A DNA stretch of 64,000 nucleotides from Bolinopsis microptera (GCF_026151205.1 NC_087073.1:5477001-5541000), one strand, 5' to 3'. Shown: positions 1 to 13,333, counted from the first letter of the stretch. Notes: generated from the letters alone by a model not told the origin. Numbers and translations are program-made.

Positions 1-240
1 TAAAACTCAAAACTGTCAAGCAGTTCTTCACCTCCAAAGGGAGTTTGTTCCAATAAGGAACAACCCGCTCTGGAAGAAAAGAACACTGAAGATTCTTGAC
101 CTTTGTCACACTCTTACTACATCTATTGGATGAAACCAGATTAAGACCTGATCTGCTTGGTCTGAACAAGCCTGAACCATAATCAGTCAAACCATTAATT
201 ACCTTAAAAGCTTCAATAAGGTCCCCACGTATTCGCCGCC
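1..240 (-). mobile_element. Non-LTR retrotransposon ORF2 C-terminal fragment
   Basis: Read on the minus strand, about 79 codons are open and begin with RRIRGDLIEAFKVINGL, followed further on by LPERVVPYWNKLP. This is the characteristic region after the reverse-transcriptase palm in CR1/jockey-type elements (the RRxRGDLIExFKI motif). The fragment runs off the left edge of the window, so whether the element is complete cannot be judged. No catalytic residues lie in this part. It is most likely a truncated, dead copy. Confidence 0.75.
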
Positions 241-1405
241 CTGCCAGCGTTGTCAAATTGGCGCCCCCTCCCACTGAAAAAGCGCCCCCTTTTGGCGCCC
301 CTCCCTAAAATTAAACAAGTTAAATGATTTTAGAGGATACGCCAATAAAATCTCTAAAAAGTGTGTTCTAGAGCAAAACGTGCAGTTTTGCTAATACGGT
401 AGTTAGGTTTTTCAAAATTGTCCCACATTCAAACAACGATTCTGCACCCCCCTAAGATTGCGCACAACGGGCTCGGCAGGGCCCTTTGTTACACCACTGG
501 ACGCTGCCCAACCTATCACGTAGCCGGACTGGCGGGAGGTTGTATGGGAAGCTGCACAATTCATTGGACCTATTTATCATCAAAACCAAAACAGCTATAT
601 TGTGCAGCATTATCGAAACGGTGATCATTGCTTCAAAGAATACTAAATTGGACAACTTGCTGATATCAAATCCTCACAAAAAGCCTTCCGGCCTGTAGTT
701 CAGATAGTTCATTGTCTACAAGAGCATTCTATGAAGACATCTTGTTGTAATACAGAAATTATGGAAGTCACTATCGAATAGTATATTAGGTATATATATT
801 AATTCCCAGAGTGGTACCACCCACAAGGCGTCGTCCTCTTAGAGGAACCTTTCTAAACTTTGCACATGATCCAGTAAAGTGACCGATCTCTGCATCAGAG
901 TGTCCCAATTTGTCCTAATTTGAGATGTAATACCTGCAGGGTTCATTTCCAACCAACCAACAAAAATCTATGCTCAAAACCATCTTAGTGTCATGAATTA
1001 GGGGCTAAATTGTCCACCTACTAAGATTCAAATTGTCATCAACTAATTTACCAGACTGCAGAGCCAAAATAGGCTCATCAGCACCTTAAAGGGAACCCCA
1101 ACCAATCTTTCCACCTACCTACAGAAAAGACTTGATTTTATTTTGACTGTGGAGAGCTTATTTCTGTACAGCTCTTCTGCTTCAAATCTGAACATGTGAG
1201 TTTTGCATAGTTGGAGAGAGTATTTGAGCCAAATTACAGGTCCTCTGATCTTTAGGTTCTTGTTTAATGTTTACTATCAACATATTATATCTCTGTTCTG
1301 TAAATCAATTGGTAGGCTAAACCATACATAACTATTCATTTATGGCACTATGTTGTTACTTGTTTTTCCAAACATAGTGTTGACGAACCACTGTTTCACA
1401 ATTAG
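241..1405. other. Intergenic, no gene seen
   Basis: This stretch has only short open frames without recognisable protein. There is a C-rich patch with repeated GGCGCCCCC words at about 260-305. Upstream non-coding exon(s) of the CCDC28-like gene may lie here but cannot be placed. Confidence 0.5.
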
Positions 1406-1406
1406 G

Positions 1407-1870
1407 ATGTCACACTCTTTCAACAACGACTTTTCAAATACACCTGAAAAAGAGCGTGGTTTACAACAAATTAAGTCAGAATTCAATGCTGGTGAGATGC
1501 AAGCTTTCAAGGGATCATGCAGTTTTCAAAAACTAGAAAAGGTAACTATAGCTTATATGTCACTCGGTTAAATAAAATTTATGATCGGGTACAATGATTT
1601 ATTTCTCTTGTTGTTCTAATTATCTATAGTTTATCAATGTGTTATTGTGTTATTTTCCTGTTATTCTCCTTCAAATGTTGCAGTTGATGATAACCATTTT
1701 AATTTTAGGTCAGAAATATGCAAGAAGCTCTTGCTGTAAAACATCTAAAACTCGATGTCAATAAATCTGGTGCACTACACGAAGACTCTACTTCATTAGA
1801 GAAGTTTAAGGAACTAATGGACGATTTGGACAATTTGAGTTCAGAAATCAAAAATCTCCACAAAAGCTGA
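1407..1870 (+). CDS. CCDC28: CCDC28-like coiled-coil protein
   Basis: There are two coding exons, 1407-1541 and 1709-1870, joined in phase 0 to give 98 aa. The order of conserved pieces (ERGL, QAFKGSCSFQKLEKVRNMQE, KHLKLD, then a C-terminal LMDDLDNLSSEIKNLHKS helix) matches the conserved C-terminal half of animal CCDC28A/B. CCDC28B modulates BBSome and mTORC2 function in vertebrates; CCDC28A is poorly understood. The product is much shorter than the vertebrate proteins. Either the variable N-terminus is absent, or coding exons lie upstream: the ATG directly follows an acceptor-like TTAG at 1402-1405. AATAAA signals occur near 1939 and 2457. Function in this species is inferred only from the family. 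Confidence 0.8.
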
Positions 1871-2018
1871 TTGGTGGTTTTCATTTTAGAGGGGAAGCTT
1901 ACTTGTTCCTTTTTGGCTGCTAGAAAAATGTTCTTACTTTAATAAATTGTACTGCCCTGACTCACGTACAACTGAATACTGAAACACAGTAGTGGCTTCA
2001 ACATTACTGTTTGAATCA

Positions 2019-2183
2019 GGGACTGTTCACACATTACGTAATCATTTTTGGCCAATTTTTAACCCCCCCCCCCCTCCTCCGTAATCGATTTTACACATAG
2101 CTATTGTGTCAAAATTACACTAGCGTAATCATTTGGAAACCCCCCTCCCCCCTCGGCTGATTACGTAATATGTGAACGACCCC
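2019..2183. mobile_element. Short MITE with TTACGTAA-containing inverted ends
   Basis: The left end GGGACTGTTCACACATTACG is matched in reverse by the right end, which reads TTACGTAATATGTGAACGAC followed by CCC. Both ends carry TGATTACGTAA in inverted form. The interior holds two C-rich runs and a second hairpin-like segment. About 165 bp long and non-coding, it fits a miniature inverted-repeat element placed between the CCDC28-like gene and RYK. Confidence 0.65.
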
Positions 2184-2678
2184 TTACCAGCAATGAAAGT
2201 AACTTTCCCAGAATTGGTTATGTTTTGTTACTGTTCAAGGGTTTAAAACTTTGAATCTACAACAGTTTCTTAATATTTGTTATTCATTTTGTTTTTTGTT
2301 AATCGACTTCTTATGGGCATAATTGACTGATCTGTAATGTGTGTATATTTTGTGATTTAACGTTAATTTTGCAATTATTTACAAGTTATTCGAAAAATTG
2401 AAATCTTATATCTTGTTCATCTTTGAAAACGGTTGTTAACAGCTACTGTTCATGTTAAATAAAAGGCAATAAGTTCATAAAGGCCTTGCATTACCTAAAT
2501 CAGATAATCATTTCTCATTGTGATACAAATGATGTTAATAGTAAAAGTATTAAGTACTAAAATAATTTGTTAAATCATTATCATGTCTGCACAAACTTAC
2601 TAATTCTTCCTCAGTACAGAACTGTAGGATGTGAAATGGCATTAGAGGACCTGGGTACATAGAGAAAACCCCAATAAG

Positions 2679-5600
2679 ATGTATTTGTTGCTGTTATCTG
2701 TTATATTGGCGGGGGTGGATGGAGCTAACAAGTTCAACATGTGTTGCTCTATAAGGGCGTTTAACGTGGAACCCTGCATGATAAAGGATGGGAGAGTGTT
2801 GGAAAACTTCTCCAGTAAAGACAAGATAGCTGCTTTTCCCATTACAAACGGTAAGTGAACCAACTTTAAAACATTTGTGCGTCATATTTTTGTAACTATA
2901 ATCTGTTCTAAAGAAATGAAACGTGTGTTGAAAATATCAACGATCTGAGCTAACCTCAATTAACAGCTACCCTCGTAATGTTATTACATGGAAACAATAT
3001 CGAATCTGGTGGGAACATGGATTATAATTTCCAATAATTTCAGTATTTTCATTTCCACGTGGTGTAGGTTAGTTAATTTGTGTCTACCCAGGTACCGACG
3101 TGATGGATTGTAGGATGTATGGCGAGGAGTCAGCCAGCTATTATCTGAACTTTGCTAGTGAGACACTCGTTAATATGGAGGACCCTGGAATCAACATCCT
3201 CAACACGGTACTTTTTTATCAGTGTTAACGGTGTTTAACTTATTTTAATGTATCAGGTTTAGTGGATTACATTACTTTGGTGTTCTTCCATGAGCACTGA
3301 TTAGGGTGCAAATATTTTAGGCTGGTGCAGTTACGAGATTAGAATTTTAAGATTGATGTAACAACGTTTATTATATATGGTGCTTAGGCTTAGTACTGGA
3401 ATTTGGCTGTTTTAAAAAAAGAATATTTTATTTGATTAGAAGTCTGCTGTGTAATCATTTTGTTGAATGGTAAGGTCTCTCCTTCTGTGTTACAGAGTGC
3501 ACATTTAGATGAAAAGTGTCGTATATTGTACAGTGATATCTATAGTAACACATCATCTGACCATATCTACACAATTTATTTTAGTTTTTGCTATTCCTGT
3601 TTTTCGTTTGAACCCCACCCAGACTCTTAGACTGGTACATTCCCGTACAAGAAATAGAAACAACTTGACTGGATAGCAAGGACAAGTTGTTTTTATTTCT
3701 TGTAGGAAGACAATTAGTTGAGTAGTAAGTTAATGATACAAAAATTCATTTGGGTAGGACAATGGTAACATTGTCATTATGTTAACCGTAACATAACAAT
3801 AAATGTGATTTCAGCTAAACCTAACTAACACACCACATTACTTCAGGGATTAGTGAACAGCACAACGACCCCCTTCACGGTAAACTTTACCTGTCTTCAG
3901 TCGCAGAAAACTTTCATAAAAGTTGAAGCTCACATCAAGGACTTTGATGACAACACAGATCACTTTATCTTTTACCTTGCCAAAAACTGCACAACGCCAA
4001 CCTCCATTATTATCACTGACAAGTGAGTTTGCGGAAATTTGCTAGATTTTAAGTTTGCCTGATTTTGAGAACCTACTCGAATATTTCTGCTGTGTTCCTT
4101 ATCATAAAGAAATATTATGAAGAAATCATGGTAATTTTAAAACATCAAAATTTGGTGGCTTCTAGAAATAATTCTAGAAATAATGTTTGAAGAGTTTTTA
4201 GGACTGTATAGGATATATTATGTAAAGAGTCTTTAATCATCAACACACGTAATATAATGCTAACCCTAGTTTTATTATGATATGTGCATAATGTTAATTT
4301 GATATGGGATATATATGTTTTATAACGGCATATTTAATTCGCCGCATCTCCTAAAATACGGCATTCGAACAAACTATTTATATCGTGAGTCTAATAGTTA
4401 TAATAAATAATTCTTCATAATATGGAGTCAAAAGACTTTGAAACATGATCCAACTTAGTTAACGATCACACGTTTTAACTTACAGCAAGAACGCGATGAT
4501 CCTGTACGCAGTGTGCGGGGTTCTGGCTCTAGTTCTGATAATTGTGATCGTGGTATCAGTGGTGTGCTACATAAGAATCAGAAGGAGGGCCCTCAATCAC
4601 AAGTGTATGACCGGTAAGTGTTGTCATGGTGATATCTGGTATTTGGGTGATTGTCAATTAGAAGAATAAGTACCTGTTAAATGGAGAACAATATCATTGT
4701 TGGTTGATTGTGTAATGTCCGTAATTCCAACTTATAAGCCATCAATTGAAAGAAGCCTCGCAATATTTCACGCCACTCATTGGGAATTGCAGATAATCTT
4801 CACATTTCAAAGTTTTAACTTTCAAACGGGCAGTTTCTAATAAGTTTAAATAGCTTATTAGTCTCTACCAAATCTACAGTTTCCATAAATTAAATTCCTT
4901 GGCAGAAGGAGGAGGAGTGAACATGGGTCCCGCGCGGCACCCTAACGGCTACACTCCTCTCCCGGACAACTCATATAACAACCAGTACGGCACGCCTCCC
5001 CACCCTAGTCAGCAGTCCGGCTACACCCCGTACAACCCTGGCGGACCCGGTCAACAGTCTGTCCCTTCCCTCCACAGCTCTAATCAACAGCAGAAGATCA
5101 TGCCAGGCTACGGGTACAGCTCCGGAGAAGGTAATACCCTGGTCTCAGAGCCAGTCACCCGATACTCTTATCTATGATCTAACAATGGGTTGCATACCTA
5201 TCCTGCATACCTATCCTGTTATGTAAGTAAATATAAAATGTGAGTTATGTTTATGCCGACTGATTACTGAAATTATCTTCTCCTATTTCAGGAAGTTTTC
5301 TGTCAGAGCCGCATCACAACAAGATGACCGGAGGAGGGTTGCTGCCCCCAGCGTATCCTAACGGACACGGTACTTCGCCTGAACTTAAGATAAACAGATC
5401 CTCTGTCGTCTTCGATACTTTCCTGAAATCAGGTTTTTGCAAAAGATATAAAAATGTTAAAATATGACCGATTAATATGCAGCGACATGGAGTTGAGAGT
5501 GTGCCAAATTTAATAACAAATAAATGTAATTTCCTTGCAACAAAATCCACTAAAATCTAAATACTCTGCCAGGTTCCATAGGAATCACCTACCTGGCTAC

Positions 5601-8175
5601 CTACACCCGGGACGCAGCCCTCAACCAACGCTCCACCGTATTCGCCAAGACCCTCAAAGAGGAGATGTGTAACAGAGAAACTGTAACTGCGTTCCTGCGT
5701 GAAGCTGTCATCTTAGAGCTGGTCGCTCACCCAAACATTCTATCAGTAACAGGTATTGTGGAGGAGGGGATTACCAAGCCTCCTATAGCAATATACCCCT
5801 ATATGAAGGGAGGCAATCTACACAGCCTGCTTCACAAGGCTAGACCTAGTCCAACCAACCCCAACACCCTGACTCTAGCTGATCAGATACACATGATGAT
5901 ATGCGTGGCGCGCGGTATGGAGGCCCTCTCCAAAACGGGCAATGTTCACGGTGATCTGGCGGCCAGGAACTGTGTTGTTGGGAGTGATCTGGTAGTGAAG
6001 ATAGCAGACAGTGCTCTGTCACGTGACTTGTTCCCTAATGACTATCACGAGCTACCTGGCAGGGCGCCAGGGTGCCCGAGACTACCTATCAAGTGGATGG
6101 GAATTGAAGTTCTCACTGATCTCATGTACTCGACTATGAGCGATGTTTGGGCGTTCGGAGTCACTTTCTGGGAGGTAAGATTTACCGTTACACTCTGCAA
6201 GGCTATCTGAAACTGTTGGCACTCTTTATCTACACCGAAAAAAATTACCCATGTTCGACTTTCATCACTTATATCATAAGAACTTAAGAAAATCGTTCTG
6301 AAATCGTTACTGAAATACTGTTGATAGGTTAATATTTGTTCATCTTGTTTAGCCTACGCTAGTTAACAGGTTCTCGTATTTGTAGTTAATGAAGTTAAGA
6401 TCCACATGATACGTCGTGTATGCTATCATTATCTCTTCTAATCATTTCATAAAAATTTCACTTCTGATCATTCGTCCTCTTCTATTATACCTCGTGGCTG
6501 TATGATCAGCCTGGACCGGTAAAATTCAGTAAACAATATACAGCATAACAACCTACACACAACTACACCAATTATAAATGCTCAGAAAACAGACTCTGCG
6601 AGTCCAGAAATTGTTCGGCAGTAGCTTTAGTAACCAAACCCAAAACTCTGTCACACAGCTCCATGAATCCTTCGTCTCATCATGCTTGTATTGTATTAAC
6701 ACCTGCTCTATGTTACCAGGTGTTGACGTTTGGAGAGGTGCCCTATGTGGATGTGCCAACCGGTGAGATGGTGAAACACCTCCAAGGTGGTTGGAGACTA
6801 ATGCAGCCTGATGTCTGTACAGACGAACTGTTTACCCTTCTCGTGAGATGCTGGGCTATCAGCCCCGAGGACAGAATGTCATTCACTAATATCCTAGCTC
6901 AGGTAATTTCCTTATTATCTTAGTTCAAGTAATTTCACTAAAATTCTAGCTCAGGCAATTTCACTATTATTCTAGCTCAAGTAATTTCACTAATTATATA
7001 CTAGCTCAGGTAATTTCACTAATATTCTAGTTCAGGTAATTTCACTAATATGCTAGCTCAGATAATTTCACTAATATCCTAGCTCAGGTAATTTCACTAA
7101 TATCCCAGCTCAAGTAATTTCACTATTATCCTAGCTCGGGTAATTTCACTATTATTCTAGCTCAGGTAATTTCACTAATATCCTAGCTCAAGTAATTTCA
7201 CTATTATTCTAGCTCAGGTAATTTCACTAATATCCTAGCTCAAGTTATTTCACTATTATCCTAGCTCAGGTAATTTCACTAATATCCTAGCTCAAGTAAT
7301 TTCACTAACATTCTAGCTCAGGTAATTTCACTATTATTCTAGCTCAGGTAATTTCACTAATTATATACTAGCTCAGGTAATTTCACTAATATTCTAGCTC
7401 AGGTAATTTCACTAATATGCTAGCTCAGATAATTTCACTAATATCCTAGCTCAGGTAATTTCACTAATATCCCAGCTCAAGTAATTTCACTATTATCCTA
7501 GCTCGGGTAATTTCACTATTATCCTAGCTCAGGTAATTTCACTAATATCCTAGCTCAAGTAATTTCACTATTATCATAGCCTAGGTAATTCCACTAATAT
7601 CCAAGCTCAAGTAATGTCAGACTTTACAAGTAGTCGGGTTAGTTGTTGAGTTGTTGTCTAATGACCTGTCTTCACGGCTATTCCTCTGAGTGTTCTATTG
7701 ACTGCGCTTAGGTTACAGGCAAATTATCTCCGACTCTTCTCTGTTCTACTCGATTAGCTCTTACTATTAAGTAGTACATGTAAACTATAGTAAAGCAGTG
7801 AGATCACCTAACATGGCAAGTTTAGCGCACTCCTTACTGACGAGGAATAACACTTGCGAGATTTAGATACTCCCTAAAAGTAAAGCGGAAACTGAGTCAC
7901 TAGTCTACGAGCCTATATCTGGCATGTTTTATTACAGAATGGGATAAAATACCCAGCACACTTAAACCAAGGTCACGATACATTGCATTTATCAGACCTC
8001 TAGCAACCGTTTCAAGCTTTAACCTCTAACCTCTAACCTCCAACAGCTGGAAGCGGTGCAGTGTAAAGGAGCTATGGGTCTCTACCGACCTTCCGTCTTG
8101 GAAGGAATCCTGAAACCCCCTCCACCCACCTCCCCATCAACTCCCATGTCAGACTCTGATCAGATCCAAGTGTAA
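2679..8175 (+). CDS. RYK: RYK-type Wnt receptor with pseudokinase domain
   Basis: There are nine exons: 2679-2850, 3092-3207, 3847-4022, 4486-4613, 4906-5130, 5292-5369, 5573-6174, 6720-6902 and 8047-8175. They total 1809 nt in frame (602 aa). A signal peptide (MYLLLLSVILAGVDG) precedes an ectodomain of about 140 residues with a diverged WIF-like pattern (EDPGINI, NSTTTPFTVNFTC). One TM helix lies at about 158-184. A Gly/Pro/Gln/Tyr-rich juxtamembrane stretch leads to a kinase domain from about 297. RYK hallmarks are ALSRDLFPNDYH, SDVWAFGVTFWE and PEDRMSF. The glycine loop reads GHGSIG, the VxxK lysine is kept (FAK, about 322), the catalytic loop is HGDLAARN and DFG is replaced by DSA, so catalysis is doubtful, as in other RYKs. 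The tail ends IQV, a possible class II PDZ ligand. RYK binds Wnt and signals with Frizzled or in planar polarity. Confidence 0.92.
3646..3704. repeat. Near-perfect hairpin in RYK intron 2
   Basis: TACAAGAAATAGAAACAACT at 3646 is matched in inverted orientation by AGTTGTTTTTATTTCTTGTA ending at 3704, with one mismatch and a loop of about 15 bases. It is probably a tiny MITE or a solo palindromic end. No hairpin-RNA function is implied by the sequence alone. Confidence 0.6.
6886..7620. repeat. 26-bp minisatellite copied from the RYK exon 8 / intron 8 junction
   Basis: About 27-28 imperfect copies of a 26-bp unit (TAGCTCAGGTAATTTCACTA plus ATATCC) begin inside exon 8 and run about 715 bp into the intron. 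The first unit contains the last codons of the exon (LAQ) and the authentic donor CAG|GTAATT. Around a dozen later units keep that donor exactly; others read CAAGTAAT or CAGATAAT. A block of about 150 bp recurs with an offset of about 367 bp (compare from 6991 with from 7358), showing higher-order duplication. Confidence 0.95.
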
Positions 8176-9100
8176 TCAGGCTAGCTATGACGTCATCATG
8201 ACGTAGTAATTTATGACGTCATCTTTTGTTCAAGATATAGATTGAGTGTGTCGACCTCAGGAGGCTAAGCTGGACTGCAAAACGAGCGCTCTGATTCTCG
8301 TAGGAGAGATCTTATTATGATTTATTTTTGAGTGATGTTTATATTAAATATTTCGATCATGAATTTAAATAATGGCCATGAAGATCTTTGAAGGGCCCTG
8401 TAACTAAGGCCAAGGTGTTGCCATGGCAACCAGAGTTCAGATATGTGTTGTACTTAAGTGGACTGCCGCCTACGGACTACAGACTCACGACTAGAGTGCT
8501 TATCTTTTCTCTAACTCCACAAAAATGTCGTGTCATAAAACGTTATATAATGTAATTATGTATGTCATGCCGAAAAATTCACACTCGTTATGCAACCTCA
8601 TAAATACACTGGGACCCTCGACGAATAGTAACTTTAAAGAATTATCTTCCTACCCGAGAATGTGCCTCACCTGATTTTCCAAAAAAGTGAGCATACTAGA
8701 GAACATACTAGAGAGCCTTCAAATATGTAGGGTGTAGGATATATAAGGACGCAATGAAACTACCGGACCACGATGTATGGGGACTTGCCAACCCATGGCA
8801 ATATTAAAATATATCGACTCTGTTACATCGTTTCCTGTTAACATAAAACTCCGTTACAAATTGAACTGGGATCTGGCATATAATGTAGGATATATGTAGG
8901 GTGTAGGATCAATCTAGGCTACGAAAGATCCCCGTGCAGTGTACTGTAGGACCCCCTCAGGTCGGGGGCAGCAGAGATAACTAATGAGCAGCTAAAATAT
9001 GCTTGGTATTCAGAGGACCGCCGCGCTATAACATTAGTCTCCGGTGTGTACTCTTTACACTGTTCCCACAGAGTAGTTACACAGCAGGTCACCCAACCAG
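8176..9100. other. RYK 3' flank and intergenic DNA
   Basis: This probably contains the RYK 3' UTR. Near 8190-8225 there are three TGACGTCA/ATGACGT words (CRE-like) close together. Short direct repeats such as TGTAGGGTGTAGGATATAT occur at about 8727 and 8885. No protein-coding exon was recognised. Confidence 0.5.
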
Positions 9101-9260
9101 TGTGTCGTCTCCCACCTGTAGCAATGGTGGGGTGTGTCGTCTCCCACCTGTAGCAATGGTGGGGTGTGTCGTCTCCCACCTGTAGCAATAGTGGGGTGTG
9201 TCGTCTCCCACCTGTAGCAATGGTGGGGTGTGTCGTCTCCCACGTGTAGCAATAGTGGGG
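9101..9260. repeat. Five exact-length 32-bp tandem repeats
   Basis: Units start at 9101, 9133, 9165, 9197 and 9229, each 32 bp and beginning TGTGTCGTCTCCCACCTGTA. Differences are single bases (GCAATGG versus GCAATAG; CACCTG versus CACGTG in the last). Because 32 is not a multiple of three, all frames stay open through it and give spurious repetitive peptides. Confidence 0.95.
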
Positions 9261-9611
9261 TGTGTCCTGTACACGTTCCGCACATTCCAAACCACAACCG
9301 ACATCTCTCTGACAGATTTCAGACGTTGTAAGGTTTCTGGCGACGATTGGGAGGTCAACTCAGCAGGGACTCTATACTTGGGTCTTGCTACCACCAGTAA
9401 ACTATCCAACAGTGGCTATTGTCACTTCTCGTTCCAGCATTCTGTAGAACGCCTGCAATATTCTCTGTGTTACTGAGTTGCATGCTCTCCGCAGAGGAGG
9501 TAGTACAGGGAGAATAATGTGACGGGGAGTAAAATGCAGCGCAATATCCGGGTCTCGTGTAATTATTTGCTTTAACTCAATCCTCAGTGTGATATATAAC
9601 GACTAATTTAG

Positions 9612-9637
9612 CTCTCTCTCTCTCTCTCTCTCTCTCT
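9612..9637. repeat. (CT)n microsatellite
   Basis: An uninterrupted run of about 13 CT dinucleotides. Confidence 0.95.
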
Positions 9638-11000
9638 TGGGTCGACTAAAAGTGTAATCATCACGACTCACGTCATCTCAGAGATGACAGAGTATCATCT
9701 CATATGACGGGGTATCATGCAACACAGGGTTTAAGTAGCCCGAGTAACTCTAGCTACATTAGGGTGAGTACCCCTGTAAGTACTCACTATCTAATGTGTG
9801 ATTACAGCGCGTATTTGCGAAGTTATAAAGTGAACTTAGTATAATTGTTATGCTACGGTTTTCTGATTGCTAAACTGCCAGGAGGTGCTGAATTTTATAG
9901 ATTACAAGCATGATACACATTGTGATAGCTCGCTACATTTTAGTGGTCTCTCCATCTCAACAATGCTCCAGCTCGGCGGGCCAATATTTGACCAGTAACC
10001 ACAGAATTCTGTACTCGATCTTCTTTTAAAAGATGATATAATTTTTACACTGCGATATAATAGTCAGGCAAGGTGTATGTGATTATGGTCAGGCAGGTGA
10101 TAAGGTGTCATCTGTATTATTATAGGCACGGCGTTGAGGTGCGATTGTTGTTAGATTCTGAACCGGATGTAAGCTATTAGTGGTAGAAAACAACTGGGCG
10201 AAATCTGAAAAGTATATCGGATTTGAAACTCTGTAAACCATGCTGGTTGAGTGTGTTTTCTGTTTGCGTCTTGCGATGTTAAATGACGACCATCATAACA
10301 TTAACAATGGATGTCAAGCTTACAGAAGTGATCAGTTATAGATATTTAAAACCAACCCAGTTTCTATTAGTCTCAACCTATCTTTCGATCAGCTTTGTTT
10401 TTACGATAAGAAGACCCTAGGAGAGTATCCTAACTTGCTGCTACATACATGTGAGAGGAGACATCTGAATGATCTCAGAGACTAACCCTATATTATTGGC
10501 ACACTAGTGTGCTATAGTGTGCCACTGTGTCAGACTGTGTCACCACTTGATAAGTGTCCAATCAGTGTTGGAATCATGGCGACTACTTAGTACTATTAGC
10601 TGGCAAATCGCCAACACCGTACATTTCATGCGGATACAAAGGGAATATATACATTACAATATATATATAGAACATATAGCATTAACAATTACACAATGCT
10701 AACACTTAAAACCGTGAATAGTGTAAGAAAATACACATTAGCTTGACAAAGGAAGATGTAGAGGGCCGAGAACCATTGTCATGAAACTTCCCGCTTACAA
10801 TAGGAGGTGCCAGTGAGAAGTGTGTTCAGTATTGCATGAGTTGAGGTGTTTTACAACAGTCCCAGTCACTAGTAGTCAAGGTAACACGTACGTGTGTGCG
10901 TGTGTAACGAAGCGTATTGTTTTTGTCAGATGTATGTTAATTATTGACATCCTGTCCAGCGAGCTGGAACCCTCTATGAGAACGCACTGCATGAACAGAA

Positions 11001-11059
11001 CACGTGACATGCAACAGTTGTCAAGGTAACAACACCACGTGACCTTATCACATCACGTG
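11001..11059. promoter_or_regulatory. Three CACGTG palindromes
   Basis: CACGTG occurs at 11001, 11036 and 11054, that is three times in 59 bp; the last lies within ATCACGTGAT. CACGTG is the canonical E-box for bHLH factors (Myc/Max, USF, TFE, CLOCK). A regulatory role is inferred from clustering only. Confidence 0.4.
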
Positions 11060-12144
11060 ATCACACCACAAACCGTGTAAGTTAGCAGCTTCACCTAACC
11101 AGGTAAAATGACCCGGAACTCGGGTACTAGAACGTCATTAGAAAGCAGGGTTTCTATTGGTTAGGGTGTGGTGACGTCATGAGAAAGCTGGGCTCCTATT
11201 GGTTGACGGCTGGTGGCGTCATGTTCGTTCTTTGTTCTAATTGGCTGTCGTAGTTTCAAAGCAATGTTTGACAGTTCAGTATTGATGTTAAAGGGTGTGG
11301 TGTTTCCGGTGTCAGTTCAATTGAGGTGATAGTGAGAGTGTACACGTAATACATGCACCCTGGCTAAACAGCTAAACCTGTGTTTTATACATTCCTATCT
11401 AGCTACAGAATAGAGAAGGGGTATTATGGTAGATACTCTCATTTGGAATGAACAGTTTCAGATGAAGTTATGTTAATGTTGAGAAATTTTTCGGTATGCC
11501 ATACATAATATAATTCAAATTGACGTTCCGTTCTGTGTGAAAGCAGATGAATCTAGCTAATGAGTGCGGTTATTAATGGGATTTAATGTGTGGTCTCTAG
11601 GAGGGATCCGTTTGAAAAATAATTTAAGATCTTTACCAGTTTACATTTTTTATTTATAAAATGTGTTTTATTAAATTAAATAAAAGTTATCTTATTGCAT
11701 GGAATTTTTATTCATAAGCAGATTATATCAAGATTTCATACACACAACACGATCAGTTGCGTTATTGTTTTCAAGTTAAATCGTTTTTAAAGTTGTAAAG
11801 GATAGTCTACTACATTCTACCTTCACACTATAATGTGGTTGAGTTTATGGATGGGATATATATTTAAAATTAAATGTAATATTCGTTACCTTATCATTAG
11901 TACAGCTGACCCCGATATTTCGTGTTATCAATGTTTTGTGAAATGTTATTACTCTCTTTCTAAAATTCTTAGACTTTTTGGCGTTTTGAAAACTTAAAAA
12001 AATCCCAAAGCTAAACTTCGTTGAACGCAGTTTCTGGTACATGGTAACTAAATCAGTAGATAGAAGAGTACTGTTGACGAATCAGTATGAAATATCACGG
12101 GTCTTCTGTACTATTGATTCCAAATAGTTGCTAATTTGAGATAA

Positions 12145-12292
12145 TAATGTTACGCTGTTACACTATTACACTGTAATGTTACACTGTTACACTGCTGTGT
12201 TACACTGTTACACTGTTGTGTTACACTGTAACAGTGTAATGTTACACTGCAATGTTACACTGTAATGTAACAGTGTTACATTGTAACACTGT
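12145..12292. repeat. TTACACTG tandem/palindromic repeat block
   Basis: About fifteen copies of TTACACTG or its complement CAGTGTAA are strung together with short spacers (AATG, CTGTG, TTGTG). The first half is mostly one orientation and the second half includes inverted copies, so the block can form cruciforms. Confidence 0.85.
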
Positions 12293-13333
12293 TTAGTTAG
12301 TTCACGTTTAGTTGGCCCGATGGTTTTTATCCGCTCAAATTTTATCATCTTTTGTAAATGTAATCACTGATATTAATTTTACGACAATTTACGAGACGAT
12401 TTCTTCAAACACAGTTTTAAAGTTTTCGAAAACGTGGTTCAAAGTTATTCGTTACAGCATGAGATTTCAGTTTTTAATGTTCTACTGTATCCGGTATCTT
12501 TAGACACAATTTTCTAGTTATCTTTTAGGTTTTTAGTCGATTGTAATAATTGAAGTGAATAAGTTTATAATCATGTGTTGAAATAGGGACACTGTATTGA
12601 GATTTAAGATTTCTACTGCAAAATTTCTACATTTAACATTTAGCGCACCCTGTCACCGCATCCCCTAACTCAGCCGTGAAGTTAACGAATTACAATACCT
12701 TTAGACGAATGTTAATTTAGTTTCTTAAAGTATTGAGCTCATGTTCCGTCTTTCAAACAATGGGTGTTGAAGATATTTACTCTGAAAGGAAGTTAAAAAT
12801 AGATATTATACTAGAACATATTGTTGCTGTTGCTAACAGCCTGCCATTATAATACTGACGTGGTATTTTGTCGGTGAGTTTTATACAGTTGTGTAAGATA
12901 AGTATTAGAAAGAATGAAATATACACAATGTATTGCTAGTTTTAATTTGCAATTCAGCCCAAGATAACTGCTGTCTCGTCTCACTTTGTCTCCTCACTAA
13001 ATGACCCATTATAATACTCAGCTCACATATTATCGTAACATTCTAGAACACACACTAAATGTATGGTGTAACATTCCCGAGGAGAAGAAGGAGGAGGAGG
13101 ACCTCGTGTAAGAGAAACACATAACATTAGTATCTCCGTCACATGTCACATACCATTATATCCGTCACGGATAGAAATACTCACATATTTTCCAGCCCCT
13201 CCGTCACGCTCTCTCCATTCAAAGTGTACCAAATTAACTTAAACAGCCCCTGATAATTGAGGACTATGTGTGTGTACATTTTACTGCTCACTCATTACTA
13301 AAACTCTCACAATACCTCACCAGGTGAGCACGT

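Noticed and set aside
418..698. Short plus-strand frames near the left edge
   Set aside because: No family resemblance, overlapping frames on both strands and no splice context; treated as chance.
8919..9409. Several overlapping repetitive frames around 9100-9260
   Set aside because: The 32-bp unit is not a multiple of three, so all frames stay open; peptide repeats (TPPLLQVGDD-like) are an artefact. It is also not a CRISPR array: no distinct spacers, and the genome is animal.
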